From Anaeromyxobacter soli (GTDB taxonomy: Bacteria; Myxococcota; Myxococcia; Myxococcales; Anaeromyxobacteraceae): 64,000 nucleotides of DNA. Below, in pieces: positions 1 to 9,297 of the stretch. The notes under the pieces were generated by a model, which did not search any database, was not told the DNA's origin, and was given only the letters and a program-made list of their open reading frames with translations. A program made the position numbers and the translations under genes. How positions within the stretch are numbered: position 1 is the first letter of the stretch; every line of letters begins with the position of its first letter. The DNA lies in contig NZ_JAKZLF010000021.1 in assembly GCF_022808855.1 (NCBI RefSeq), forward strand, positions 1 through 64,000. Reading direction: 5' to 3'.

Positions 1-1028
1 TGCGGCGCCGGCGCCGAGGTCGTCGCCGACGGCCGCTGCGGCGCGGGCGCAGCCGGTGCAGGCGCCGCCGACGCGCCCGACGGCCGCTGCGGCGCGGGCG
101 CGGCCGGGCCCGGGGCAGGTGCCGCGGCCGCTCCGGACGATCTCTGCGGGGCAGGTGCAGCGCCCGGAGTCCGGCCCGCGCCGCTCGTGCCGCCGCGCGA
201 CGGCGCCGGCGCGGGGCGCGCACCCTCGGTGGACCGCTGCGGCGGCCGCCCAGGCGACGCGGGGACCTGTGACCGGGTGGGCGCCGGCGCGGCCGCGACG
301 CCTGGCCGGTACGCCGGGATCGCCCCACCCGGCCGTCCGCGGGCCCCCGCCGGAGTGGGCACCGAGACGATCGGCGCCGGCCTCACCGGGTGTCCGACCT
401 CCGTCTCGACCATGCGCAGCGGCGGGCCGCCGCGCGGCGGCGCCGGCCGGGCCACCCCGGCGCGGCGGGGCGGCGCGGGGCGCGTCCTCGGCAGGATGTC
501 CGGGACGCGCGCGGGCGGCACGAGCGCGGGTCGGACCGGGTGGCCGACGAACCGCGGCGCGGGCACGAACACCCAGTACGTCACCGCGATGGGCGCCGGG
601 TCCACCCACCACGTCACCAGGCCGGGCGGCAGGGGCGCCCACCCGATGAAGCCGCCCCCGACGCGCCAGGCGACCCAGGCCGGCGCCCACGCATGCCCGG
701 GCACCCAGATCCAGCCCAGCCAGGGATCGAAGATCCAGCGGCCGTAGTGGTACGTCGCCCACGCCCACGGCTCGTCGCTCGCCCAGTACCAGCCCTCGTC
801 CGTCCAGACCCACTCGCCGTCCACGTAGGGGCGCCAGTCGGGCCCGGCACCGACGGGCCGCCACACGCGCCCGTAGCTGCCCGCCACCATCCACTCCCCG
901 TACGGCGCGAGCCCCTCCTCGAAGAGCTCGAACGAGACCCCCGCCTGCGGGCCTTCCGCGACCGCGCGCGCCGGCAGGACGCCGGCGCCGCAGAGGAGGA
1001 GCGCACCGAGCAGCGATCGCCACCTCAT
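1..1028 (-). CDS. DUF6600-like secreted protein with Pro/Ala-rich tail (3' end cut by window edge)
   Basis: The frame is open from an ATG at 1028 to the left edge, so the C-terminus is missing. Residues 1-24 look like a signal peptide (MRWRSLLGALLLCGAG, then PARA). Residues ~30-140 are a tryptophan/tyrosine-rich domain with repeated W-x-W and Y-G-x-W patterns (APYGEWMV, YGRVWRP, WIWVPGHAWAPAWVAWR, GWAPLPPG), the hallmark of DUF6600 proteins. From ~residue 165 the chain is low-complexity, rich in Pro, Ala and Arg, ending in imperfect APAPQRPS repeats. Such proteins are exported and their function is unknown; cell-envelope location is an inference from the signal peptide. The tail resembles other disordered envelope linkers. 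Confidence 0.75.
   Translation of the reverse strand, partial: MRWRSLLGALLLCGAGVLPARAVAEGPQAGVSFELFEEGLAPYGEWMVAGSYGRVWRPVGAGPDWRPYVDGEWVWTDEGWYWASDEPWAWATYHYGRWIFDPWLGWIWVPGHAWAPAWVAWRVGGGFIGWAPLPPGLVTWWVDPAPIAVTYWVFVPAPRFVGHPVRPALVPPARVPDILPRTRPAPPRRAGVARPAPPRGGPPLRMVETEVGHPVRPAPIVSVPTPAGARGRPGGAIPAYRPGVAAAPAPTRSQVPASPGRPPQRSTEGARPAPAPSRGGTSGAGRTPGAAPAPQRSSGAAAAPAPGPAAPAPQRPSGASAAPAPAAPAPQRPSATTSAPAP
27..101. repeat. In-gene 51-bp tandem repeat
   Basis: A 24-base stretch at 27-50 recurs exactly at 78-101, an offset of 51 bp or 17 codons. It encodes the APAPQRPS-containing repeat in the tail of the DUF6600-like protein. More units could lie beyond the left edge. Confidence 0.7.
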
Positions 1029-1397
1029 GGCCTGCCCTCCCGGCCGCGCTGCGCGTGGCCGCGCCCGCGTGCCGTGACGCTGACGCGGGCGCCGCGCGGC
1101 CTCGGCACGTTCCCAGGATCCCGCCGCGGGCGCGCGCGCCGCAACGAAGCACCTTGGGTCGGCGCGCTCCGTGGCACGCGCCGCGCGGGCGTGCGCCGCT
1201 CCGCCCGGCGGGCGGGCCACCGTCGAGCGCGCGCGGCACGGGCGGGGAGCGGGGGGCACCGCGGTTCGTACGCAGGCCACCTCCGGAGCGCCCCGCCTCT
1301 CTGCGGCGCCGGGCCGGGTGCCGGACGTAGCATGAGGGTGCGGCGCCGGGGCCGCCGGTCTCGGCGCGGCAGGCGCTAGGCAGGCGGAGGTGACGCG
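1029..1397. other. Intergenic region between divergent genes, no gene seen
   Basis: This 369-base GC-rich gap separates the divergent starts of the DUF6600-like gene and the hibernation-factor gene. The open frames crossing it are compositionally biased Arg/Ala-rich artefacts. It presumably holds both promoters, but I see no convincing -35/-10 pair. A clear ribosome binding site (GGAGGTG, about 1386-1392) belongs to the gene starting at 1398. Confidence 0.5.
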
Positions 1398-1976
1398 ATG
1401 CAGAAGCCCATCGAGATCGGCTGGCGGAACGTGACGCCCTCCCAGGCGGTGGCGACGCTCATCCAGTCCGAGGCGGCGCGACTCGAGCGCGCCTCGGACC
1501 GGATCGTCGGGTGCACGGTGAGGCTCGAGGCGCCGAGCCGGCATCACCGGCACAGCGGCGGCCAGTACCGGGTCCGGCTGGAGGTGTCGATCCCGCGCGG
1601 CAGGATCGTCGTGGGGCGCAATCCCCCCCTGGGCACGGATACGCACGAGGATCTCTACGCGGTGGTGAAGCAGGCCTTTCGCGAGGCGCGGCGGCAGCTC
1701 GAGGATCGCGTGCGGCGTCTCGACGGCCGCGTGAAGGCCCACGCGGCGGCTACGGAGGGGGTGGTGGTGCGCCTGTTCCCGGACGAGCACTACGGGTTCC
1801 TGCGCACGCCGGACGGGCGCGACGTCTACTTCCACGCGAACGCGGTGGTGCGCGGCCAGTTCCCGCGGCTCGAGGTCGGCCGCGGCGTTCGCTTCGTCGA
1901 GGAGAGCGGCGACGAGGGCCCGCAGGCGAGCACGGTGGACCCGCTCCCGGTCCGCCGCAGCGCGCCGGCGCACTGA
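1398..1976 (+). CDS. Ribosome hibernation-factor-like (HPF/RaiA) domain fused to a cold-shock domain
   Basis: The protein has 192 residues. Residues ~1-115 have the HPF/RaiA (S30AE) pattern: a beta strand with WRN, an alpha helix, a second strand (CTVRLEAPSRHH), then a strand ending in IPRGRIVVGR and a long helix (EDLYAVVKQAFREARRQLED). Residues ~119-185 look like a cold-shock nucleic-acid-binding domain, with YGFLRTPDGRDVYFHANAV matching the two RNP motifs. Known HPF proteins bind the 30S decoding site and inactivate ribosomes in slow growth. The fusion suggests a ribosome- or RNA-binding stress factor in the cytosol. The start is an ATG with a strong ribosome binding site 6 nt upstream. It appears to be a single-gene unit. 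Confidence 0.85.
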   Translation: MQKPIEIGWRNVTPSQAVATLIQSEAARLERASDRIVGCTVRLEAPSRHHRHSGGQYRVRLEVSIPRGRIVVGRNPPLGTDTHEDLYAVVKQAFREARRQLEDRVRRLDGRVKAHAAATEGVVVRLFPDEHYGFLRTPDGRDVYFHANAVVRGQFPRLEVGRGVRFVEESGDEGPQASTVDPLPVRRSAPAH

Positions 1977-2141
1977 AGCCGGCGCGGGCGGCGCGAAGGC
2001 GGGATCGGACGGGCGCCTCGAGGCGGCCCGGCGGCCGAGGGGGGCGCTCCCCTCTCGTTTTCGCGGCTGCGAGTTGCGCGACGCGGCCGTCCGCGCGAGA
2101 TCTGGAGGCGGCGCGCCCCGTCGGGCGGCCGCGGAGAAACC

Positions 2142-2744
2142 ATGCAGAGCCCTGCACCCTCCGGCCTCGCCCCCGGCTACCTCGTCGCCGCTCCCGCCCT
2201 CTCCGACCCGAACTTCGCGGGCTCGCTCGTGCTCATGGCCGAGCACCACGGCGAGGGGGCGCTCGGGTTCGTCGTGAATCGCCCCGGTCCGGTGACGGTC
2301 GCTGAGGTGCTCGCGAGCGTGGACGAGGACCTGCGCCGCGCTGCGGAGGCGCACGGCCGCGCCGACGCGCCGGTGCTCGTGGGCGGCCCGGTCCAGCCGG
2401 AGCGGCTCTGGATCCTCTTCCGGCCAGGGACCGTGGCGGCCGACGCCGAGGGCGCGGTGAAGGTCGGCGACGCCCTCTCCCTGGGCGGCTCGCGCGAGCT
2501 GCTGGAGGCGCTCGTGCGCGCTCCGGGCGCCGGCGATCCGTTCCTGCTCCTGCTCGGCTACTCCGGCTGGGCGCCGATGCAGGTCGAGCGGGAGGTGGCG
2601 GCCGGCGCGTGGGTGCCGCTCGAGCTCGACGGCAGCTCGCTCGTGTTCGACGTGCCGCTCGAGAAGCGCTGGGACACCGCGGTGCGCCGGCTCGGCCTGG
2701 AGCCGGGGGGATTCCTGGTCGGCGGCGGCGGGGCGTCGGCCTGA
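2142..2744 (+). CDS. YqgE/AlgH family protein (UPF0301)
   Basis: The protein has 200 residues, close to the usual size of this family. Family signatures are visible: GYLVAAPALSDPNFAGSLVLM near the N-terminus, EGALGFVVNRPG, LVGGPVQPERLWIL, and GYSGWAPMQVEREVAAGAWV. AlgH was named for an effect on alginate regulation in Pseudomonas, but the biochemical role of the family is not established. No signal peptide is seen, so it is probably cytosolic. It sits alone upstream of the recA promoter. Confidence 0.9.
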   Translation: MQSPAPSGLAPGYLVAAPALSDPNFAGSLVLMAEHHGEGALGFVVNRPGPVTVAEVLASVDEDLRRAAEAHGRADAPVLVGGPVQPERLWILFRPGTVAADAEGAVKVGDALSLGGSRELLEALVRAPGAGDPFLLLLGYSGWAPMQVEREVAAGAWVPLELDGSSLVFDVPLEKRWDTAVRRLGLEPGGFLVGGGGASA

Positions 2745-2790
2745 CCCACGTGCGTCTCGAGGGGTACCCGGGATGCGCCTGGCCGTCTCC

Positions 2791-2829
2791 TTGACGGCCG
2801 ACCGTCCGTTCAGTATCCATCTGTTCAGG
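2791..2829 (+). promoter_or_regulatory. recA promoter with two overlapping LexA-box candidates
   Basis: A sigma70-type pair is visible: TTGACG (2791-2796), a 17-bp spacer and TATCCA (2814-2819). GTTCAG occurs twice, at 2808-2813 and 2823-2828, 15 bp apart. The 17-mers ending at 2814 and 2829 match the myxobacterial LexA motif, recalled as CTRHAMRYBYGTTCAGS, at 14 and 15 of 17 positions. One site overlaps the -10 box and the other the expected transcription start, so LexA bound here would block RNA polymerase. The leader to recA is about 100 nt. Confidence 0.6.
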
Positions 2830-2929
2830 TCCCGACGAAAGCGCCTGTCAGGGCGCGCTGCTAGGAGAGACCTCCACCGCGCAAGTCGCCGGGAGCGCTG
2901 AAGGCGCCCCCCGCAAGGAGACGAAAGAA

Positions 2930-4006
<1,077 letters not shown>

Positions 4007-4115
4007 TCTTCCAGCCTTTTCACCGGCCGAGGGCCTCCGCCCCTCCCGCCTTTCCACCCGGGCGGGCGAGCGAGACCCGGACGAAGCGCGCTACACTCGC
4101 CGGCCCGGACGCCAC

Positions 4116-5495
4116 GTGCCGAGACGGCTCACCGACAGACGGTGGCTGGGGAAGCTCCTCGACGAGGAGCTCCTCCGCCACGATCCTGACCAGGCCCGCG
4201 CCCGGCTCCCCGCCGAGGTGCGCGGCGCCGGCGCGTCTCCGCTCGATCTCGCGCCCGCGGCGAACCTGCTCGTCACCCGCTCGCTCAGGCGCCGGGTCGC
4301 GGTGGGGCGGCCCGGTGCCTCCGACGGCAGCCGCGCACCCGCGTCCTCTGCCGCGGACGCGTTCATCGAGGAGATCCGCGCGCACATCGGGCTCGCCCTC
4401 GATCTCGCGCTCCTGCGCGGCGATCCGTTCGTGCGCGCCCGCCGCCGTGCCGAGATCGCCGCGGCGCTCGCCGCCGCGGTCGGCGAGCACGCCGTCGCGA
4501 TCGCCGCGGAGCCCGAGCAGCCAGGCGGCGCGAGCGATCGCGCCGTGGATCGAGCCGCCCGCGCCGCGGCGGAGGCGCTCCATGCGCGCTTCTACCCGCC
4601 CGGCGATCCGGCGCACGCGCTGCCCCTCCACGCCGGGGCCGTGGCCGTGCTGCGCCGCCGGCTCGCGCGCGTCGTCTGCGGGTACCACCGGGACGGGCGC
4701 CTCGTGGCCGAAGCCCTCGCGCGCCACGGCGCCTACGCCGTGCGCGAGTCGGCCCTCCTCGCGGAGGCGCTCGCCGGCCTCCTCGGCGCGGCGGGCCTCT
4801 CTGGCGCGCCGGTCCAGGCCGTGCGCCACCGGCAGATCGCGCGCCTCGGCCTCGACCGCGCGGCGACCCGGGAGACGCGCCACGCGATCACCTCGCCCCG
4901 CTCGCCCGAGGCCCTCGCCGAGGCCACGCCGGAGCGCGTGCGCGGGTTCCTCCTCGAGCAGCTCCGGCTCGCCCAGCTCGGGCTGAAGCTCGTGCACGAC
5001 GCGCCGGCAGCGTGGGTCGAGTCGTTCGCGCGCGCCGCCCGGCTCGACGCGCAGGTCATCGCGGCCGCGGAGATCGAGGCCGCCGCGCAGCACGCCGATC
5101 ACGCGGACTGGCTCGAGGCGCTCGGCGACGGCGGCAGCTCGGGCTGGCACGTGTTCACGGCCGACCTCGACGCCGCCACCGACGTGGTGGTGGAGCGCGT
5201 CTCCACGGCCGTCACCGACAACCTCGACGCCCTCGTCACGGAGATCCGCGAGACCGGCGAGCTCGGGCAGCTCCTCGCGAAGGCGGCGGCGGGGAACGCC
5301 CTCACGCAGGACGAGAAGCGCAAGGTGAAGGCGCAGCTCGTCGATCTCGCGAAGGCCGTGCCCGCCCTCGCGATCTTCGCCGCGCCCGGAGGGATGCTGC
5401 TCCTCCCGCTCGTCGCGAAGCTCCTGCCATTCAGCCTCCTGCCGAGCTCCTGGGAGCGCCCGGGCGCCTCGAAGCGGAAGCGGGCGGCGAGGTAG
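4116..5495 (+). CDS. LETM1-like domain protein
   Basis: The protein has 459 residues from a GTG start. Most of it is Ala/Arg-rich, predicted helical and unlike any family I recognise. The C-terminal ~60 residues ([19 protein letters not shown], then [16 protein letters not shown] and LLPSSW) match the hydrophobic core of the LETM1 domain, known from mitochondrial inner-membrane proteins for K+/H+ or Ca2+ exchange and ribosome association. Bacterial LETM1-like proteins are uncharacterised, so a transport role here is speculative. A single hydrophobic stretch of ~25 residues could span the membrane. A TACACT element (4092-4097) lies ~20 nt before the start. It is transcribed away from recA and converges on the HEAT-repeat gene. 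Confidence 0.65.
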   Translation: MPRRLTDRRWLGKLLDEELLRHDPDQARARLPAEVRGAGASPLDLAPAANLLVTRSLRRRVAVGRPGASDGSRAPASSAADAFIEEIRAHIGLALDLALLRGDPFVRARRRAEIAAALAAAVGEHAVAIAAEPEQPGGASDRAVDRAARAAAEALHARFYPPGDPAHALPLHAGAVAVLRRRLARVVCGYHRDGRLVAEALARHGAYAVRESALLAEALAGLLGAAGLSGAPVQAVRHRQIARLGLDRAATRETRHAITSPRSPEALAEATPERVRGFLLEQLRLAQLGLKLVHDAPAAWVESFARAARLDAQVIAAAEIEAAAQHADHADWLEALGDGGSSGWHVFTADLDAATDVVVERVSTAVTDNLDALVTEIRETGELGQLLAKAAAGNALTQDEKRKVKAQLVDLAKAVPALAIFAAPGGMLLLPLVAKLLPFSLLPSSWERPGASKRKRAAR

Positions 5496-5600
5496 GGCTG
5501 CGCACGGCCGTCGATCCCGATGGCCGCGGCCCGTCGCCGCAGGGCGGGCCCGTGCTCCAGGTCGTCGGAAGCGCCCGGCGGTGAGGCCCTGGAGACGAGC

Positions 5601-5630
5601 CGGGCGCGATCGCCGAGGCGACCGCGCCCG
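5601..5630. terminator. Candidate bidirectional terminator hairpin
   Basis: CGGGCGCG (5601-5608) pairs with CGCGCCCG (5623-5630). Inside it, TCGCC (5610-5614) pairs with GGCGA (5617-5621), with one A/C mismatch between the stems. This makes about 13 bp of very stable stem between convergent genes. No T-run follows on either strand, so intrinsic termination is inferred from position and stability. Confidence 0.5.
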
Positions 5631-5651
5631 GGAGTGAACCGCGGCTCGCTG

Positions 5652-7193
5652 CTACCGCGCCGCGCGGCGGAGCCGCGTCGCGAGCCGCAGCGCGTCCTCG
5701 TTCACGCCGGCGGTGAGCGTCCGGCCGCGATCGTGCGAGATCATGCCGTCGATCTTCGCGGCGAGGTCCGCGCCGGCCGCTCCGAGCGGCTCGCGGGAGG
5801 CGATCCAGCCGAGGCCCAGCACCGCGTGGTAGCGCGCGGCGAGGTCGGCGTCCTGCTCGACCGGGCGCACGAGCGCGTCGGCGAGCGCCGCGGCCTGCTT
5901 CGCGCCGCCCGCGCGCCCCACCTCGAGCGCCGCGCGATCGCGCACTGCCGCGCTGGGATCCGCGAGCTTGCCCGTCCAGCAGCTCGCGTCCCCGCCGCAG
6001 GCGGCGGCGGCGTCGAGCCGCGCGAGCATGCCCTTGAACGCGGCCTCGCGCCCGGCGTCGCAGCCCGCGGCGCAGACGCGCTGCGCCGCCGCCTCCACGA
6101 CCGAACGCTCGGAGGCGCCGCCGAGGCGGGAGAGCGTGGCGAGCGCGGCGTCGCGGAGCCGCGCGTCCTGCGAGGACGCCGCGCTGCGGAGCGCCGGGAC
6201 CGCGCCGGCGTCGCCGATGCGGGAGAGCGCGTCGCAGTAGCGGTCGCGCACGTCCGGGTCGCGCTCGCGCGCGACGAGGTCCGCGAGGGGGCGGACCGCC
6301 TCGCGGGCGCGCATGCGCCCGAGCGACTCGGCGGCGAAGACGCGCACGTAGAGCGCGAGGCGGGGGTCCGCGTCCTGGTAGGAGAGCTTCTGCACGAGCG
6401 CCGGGACCGCCTCCGCGCCCGCGACGTCGCCGAGGAGCTGCGCGGACTTGGCGTAGAGCGCGCCCTGCACGACGCCGCGCTGACGTGCCCAGCCGGCGAG
6501 CTCGGCGTCGCGGCCCTCCAGGACCGCGATGAGGGGGGCCGCCATGGGCGGACCGATCTGGTAGGCCGCGAACGCCGCCTCCGGGAAGAAGGACACGCCC
6601 GGCCGCTCGTCGAAGAGCATGCGGAGCACGGCCTTGCCGGCGCGCGGATCGGCGATGGAGCCGAGCGCGAGGAGCGCCTTCTTGGCGGTGAACGGCTCGA
6701 CGCCGTCGCCGGTGGCGATCTTGACGAGCGTGTCCACCGCCGAGGGATCGCCGATGCGGCCGAGCGCGTCCACCGCGGCGACCTGCGTGTACCCGTCGGA
6801 CGAGGCCGTGAGCTGCTTCAGCGCCGGGACGGCCTCGCGCGCGCGCAGCGCCCCGAGCGCCTCGGCGATCCGCCGGTTCGCGTCGACCGTGTCGCGATCC
6901 TTGGGCGCCGGATCGAGGGCGGCGAGGAGGGGCGCGGCGGCGCGCGAGTCGCCGATCTCGCCGAGCGCCACGGCCGCCTCGGCGCGGGCGCGCGGCGCCT
7001 GCGCGAGGACCTCCACGAGGTACGGCACGGCGGCGGCCCGATCGCCGGGCGCCTTGCGGACGTGGGAGAGCGCGTCGAGCTTCTCGTCGAGCCGGCTGCG
7101 GCTCGCGGCGCGCTTCGCCCAACCGGCGGGATCGCTGGGGCTCCCGCATGCGGCGAGGAGGAGGCAGGCGGCTACGGCGGGGAGGGTTCGCAT
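5652..7193 (-). CDS. HEAT-repeat lipoprotein
   Basis: The protein has 513 residues. The N-terminus MRTLPAVAACLLLAACGS carries a lipobox (LAAC), so it is probably lipid-anchored. The rest is a series of about ten HEAT-like helical repeats of ~35-40 residues, each with the pattern A-(V/L)-P-x-L, D-x-x-V-R/D and A-x-x-A-L-G-x-(I/L)-G (for example ALGEIGDSRAAAPLLAALD, LGRIGDPSAVDTLVKIA, LSRIGDAGAVPALRSAA). HEAT solenoids bind proteins; a cell-envelope scaffold role is inferred. Cysteines near residues 360-395 are sparse and show no metal motif. It lies 16 nt downstream of the HAMP protein gene and is probably co-transcribed with it. Confidence 0.75.
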   Translation of the reverse strand: MRTLPAVAACLLLAACGSPSDPAGWAKRAASRSRLDEKLDALSHVRKAPGDRAAAVPYLVEVLAQAPRARAEAAVALGEIGDSRAAAPLLAALDPAPKDRDTVDANRRIAEALGALRAREAVPALKQLTASSDGYTQVAAVDALGRIGDPSAVDTLVKIATGDGVEPFTAKKALLALGSIADPRAGKAVLRMLFDERPGVSFFPEAAFAAYQIGPPMAAPLIAVLEGRDAELAGWARQRGVVQGALYAKSAQLLGDVAGAEAVPALVQKLSYQDADPRLALYVRVFAAESLGRMRAREAVRPLADLVARERDPDVRDRYCDALSRIGDAGAVPALRSAASSQDARLRDAALATLSRLGGASERSVVEAAAQRVCAAGCDAGREAAFKGMLARLDAAAACGGDASCWTGKLADPSAAVRDRAALEVGRAGGAKQAAALADALVRPVEQDADLAARYHAVLGLGWIASREPLGAAGADLAAKIDGMISHDRGRTLTAGVNEDALRLATRLRRAAR

Positions 7194-7209
7194 GTGGGGA
7201 CCTCTCTGG

Positions 7210-7857
7210 CTAGGGCGCGGCGTGCCGCTGCGGCGCAGGGACGGCGAGCGGCGTGGGCTCGGGATCGTCGAGGGCGAGGGCGCTGCGCCGCTCGCGCGCG
7301 GCGGCGGCGAGCGCCTCGATGGCGGGGGCGAGCTCCGGCGAGCGCACCGCGGCGGCGCGCATCCGCGCGAGGGCGTCCTCGAGGACCGCCGCGTGCCGCG
7401 CCTCGCGCGCCTTCATCCGCTCGACGGCCTCGATGAAGGTCCGGAAGAAGGCCTTGAGCTCGTCGCTCCTGCGGAGGGTGCGCATCTGCGGGAACCGACC
7501 CTCGGAGAGGACGCGCAGGTAGTGGCCCATCACGAAGATGGGGCCGGCGACGCGGTGGGTGATGACGACGCCGAGCAGCCCGAGGGAGCCGGCGAGGAGC
7601 AGCGCGATCGCGGCGAACGCCCAGAGGAGCACGCGGTCGCTGCGCGCCACGAGGGCGCGGGTCTCCGGATCGGCGGCGACGAGCGCGGTCACCTGCGCGT
7701 GGACCTGGTGGAGCCACAGCCCGAACACGACCGCGACGAGCAGCCCGGCGCCTGCCATGAGGAGCGCGTACTTGAGCTGGAAGCCGCGGTCGACGAGGAC
7801 CTGCCGCCGCTTCACGGCTGCGCCGGGCGCGTCGGCTGCGGCGGATGCCTCGGCCAT
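7210..7857 (-). CDS. Two-helix membrane protein with HAMP-like domain, no output domain
   Basis: The protein has 215 residues. Two transmembrane helices are visible at ~30-50 (ALLMAGAGLLVAVVFGLWL) and ~80-102 (VLLWAFAAIALLLAGSLGLLG). They flank a short periplasmic loop. A HAMP-like segment follows (ITHRVAGPIFVMGHYLRVLSEG), then a helical, probably coiled-coil region and a disordered Pro-rich tail. There is no kinase, methyl-accepting or GGDEF domain, so any signal must pass to a partner. It heads a probable two-gene unit with the HEAT-repeat lipoprotein, suggesting a common envelope task. Function unknown. Confidence 0.65.
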   Translation of the reverse strand: MAEASAAADAPGAAVKRRQVLVDRGFQLKYALLMAGAGLLVAVVFGLWLHQVHAQVTALVAADPETRALVARSDRVLLWAFAAIALLLAGSLGLLGVVITHRVAGPIFVMGHYLRVLSEGRFPQMRTLRRSDELKAFFRTFIEAVERMKAREARHAAVLEDALARMRAAAVRSPELAPAIEALAAAARERRSALALDDPEPTPLAVPAPQRHAAP

Positions 7858-7949
7858 GCGATGCTCCCTCCGGCCCCGCGACGCCGGGCCCCCGCGATTC
7901 TATCGTTTGCCCCTCGCACCGCAACGACGCCGTCGCACGGGAGGTGACG

Positions 7950-9227
7950 ATGCAGGTTCCACGCCCACTCGCCTCCACGTGTGGGGACATCTACCGAACC
8001 GCCGTCGCGCAGCTCGGCGCGGCGCGGCGCGTCGCCGAGGCGCTCGCGGAGGAGCCGCTCCCCGCGGGCCCCGTCCGCGTGCTCGCCCTCGGAAAGGCCG
8101 CGACGCCGATGATCGAGGCCGCCCTCGCCGTGCTGGGGTCGCGCGCGTCGGACCCGCTCTGCGTCCACCCCGAGGGCACGCGGGCGCCGGCGGGCGTGCG
8201 CACCATCGCGGCCGGCCACCCGCGCCCGACGCGCGGCTCGCTCGAGGCCGGCGAGGCCATCGCCGCCTGGGCCGACGCGAACGGCGGGTCGGCCGCGCTC
8301 GTGCTCCTCTCGGGCGGCGGCAGCGCGCTCGCCGTGGCCCCGCCGGCGGGGATCTCCCTCGACGACAAGGCGGGCGCGCTCGCGGCCGTGATGCGCGCCG
8401 GCGCGACGATCCAGGAGCTGAACGCCGTCCGGAAGCACCTCTCCGCGCTGAAGGGCGGCCGCCTCGGCGCGCGGCTCGCGCCCGCGCCGGTGCGCGTGCT
8501 CGTCCTCTCCGACGTGCCCGGCGACGACCTCTCCACGATCGCGTCCGGGCCGCTCGTGCCCGATCCGACCACCTGGGCCGACGTCGAGGCGATCCTCGCC
8601 CGCACCGGCGCCCGCGCCGCCCTGCCCGCCTCTGTGCGTGCGTTCGTGGATGAAGAGTCGGCGGCGGCCCGCGAGACGCCGAAGCCGGGCGACCCGCGCT
8701 TCGCGGCGATCGCGCACCGCCTCCTCGCCGGCCCGGGGGATCTCGCCCGCGCCGCCGCCGAGGTTGCTCGCGGGCGGGGGCTCGACGCGGAGGCGGATCC
8801 CGCGCCGCTCGTGGGCGACGTCGCGGAGGTGGCGGCGCGGCTCGGCGCGTGGGCGCGCGCGAACGCGGGCCAGGGCCGGCGGCTCCTCGCGCTCGGCGGC
8901 GAGCCGACCATCCACGTCCCGCCCTCCGCCGCCAACCCCGACGGAGGCCGCGCGCAGGCGCTCGCGCTGCTCGCGGCGAAGGAGATCGCCGGGCTGCGCG
9001 CCGCCGTCCTGGCCGCGGGCTCCGACGGGCGCGACGGTCCGACCGAGCACGCGGGCGCGGTCGTGGACGGCGAGACCGCGGGACAGGCGGCCCGGGCCGG
9101 GATCGATCTCGACGCGGCGCTCGCCGAGGCGCGCTCCGGCCCCGCCTGCGCCGCGCTCGGCGCCGCCATCCCGCGCTTCGAGACGGGGACGCACGTGTGC
9201 GATCTGGTGATGGTGGCGGTCGAGTGA
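7950..9227 (+). CDS. Glycerate 2-kinase / MOFRL-family (GckA/TtuD-like)
   Basis: The protein has 425 residues, typical for the family. It phosphorylates D-glycerate to 2-phosphoglycerate in the cytosol; older annotations call it hydroxypyruvate reductase. Motifs visible are LALGKAATPMIEAAL, LVLLSGGGSALAVAPP, NAVRKHLSALKGGRL, VLSDVPGDDLSTIASGPLVPDPTT, LALGGEPTIHV, and the C-terminal MOFRL signature AAGSDGRDGPTEHAGAVVDG. The ATG at 7950 was chosen over in-frame upstream codons because GGGAGGTG lies just before it and the family N-terminus begins here. It is transcribed divergently from the HAMP protein gene and lies upstream of fmt. Confidence 0.92.
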   Translation: MQVPRPLASTCGDIYRTAVAQLGAARRVAEALAEEPLPAGPVRVLALGKAATPMIEAALAVLGSRASDPLCVHPEGTRAPAGVRTIAAGHPRPTRGSLEAGEAIAAWADANGGSAALVLLSGGGSALAVAPPAGISLDDKAGALAAVMRAGATIQELNAVRKHLSALKGGRLGARLAPAPVRVLVLSDVPGDDLSTIASGPLVPDPTTWADVEAILARTGARAALPASVRAFVDEESAAARETPKPGDPRFAAIAHRLLAGPGDLARAAAEVARGRGLDAEADPAPLVGDVAEVAARLGAWARANAGQGRRLLALGGEPTIHVPPSAANPDGGRAQALALLAAKEIAGLRAAVLAAGSDGRDGPTEHAGAVVDGETAGQAARAGIDLDAALAEARSGPACAALGAAIPRFETGTHVCDLVMVAVE

Positions 9228-9228
9228 C

Positions 9229-9280
9229 CCCGACCCGACCGCGACCTTCGTCGCCCCGATGGACCCCGACCTCGACCCCG
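9229..9280. repeat. Degenerate GACC-rich repeat tract
   Basis: The gap between glycerate kinase and fmt is a run of imperfect hexamer-like units (GACCCCGACCCGACCGCGACC, then GACCTCGACCCC after a break). The 15-mer GACCCGACCGCGACC (9232-9246) recurs exactly at 45633-45647. Related tracts are at 22866-22918 and inside lhr at 51171-51216. Confidence 0.5.
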
Positions 9281-9288
9281 CCTATACA
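9260..9288 (+). promoter_or_regulatory. Possible fmt-rsmB promoter
   Basis: TGGACC (9260-9265), a 17-bp spacer and TATACA (9283-9288) form a weak -35 with a good -10. Transcription would start about 3 nt before the fmt ATG at 9298, implying a nearly leaderless mRNA; no ribosome binding site is visible. Confidence 0.35.
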
Positions 9289-9297
9289 GACCCCCTC

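Noticed and set aside
2843-2870. CTGTCA and TAGGAGA before recA as a Pho box
   Set aside because: Only one unit is present with no 11-bp partner, so the resemblance to the Pho architecture is chance.
7845-7949. Upstream extension of glycerate kinase
   Set aside because: It overlaps the divergent HAMP protein start and lacks family similarity; the ribosome binding site is at the ATG at 7950.
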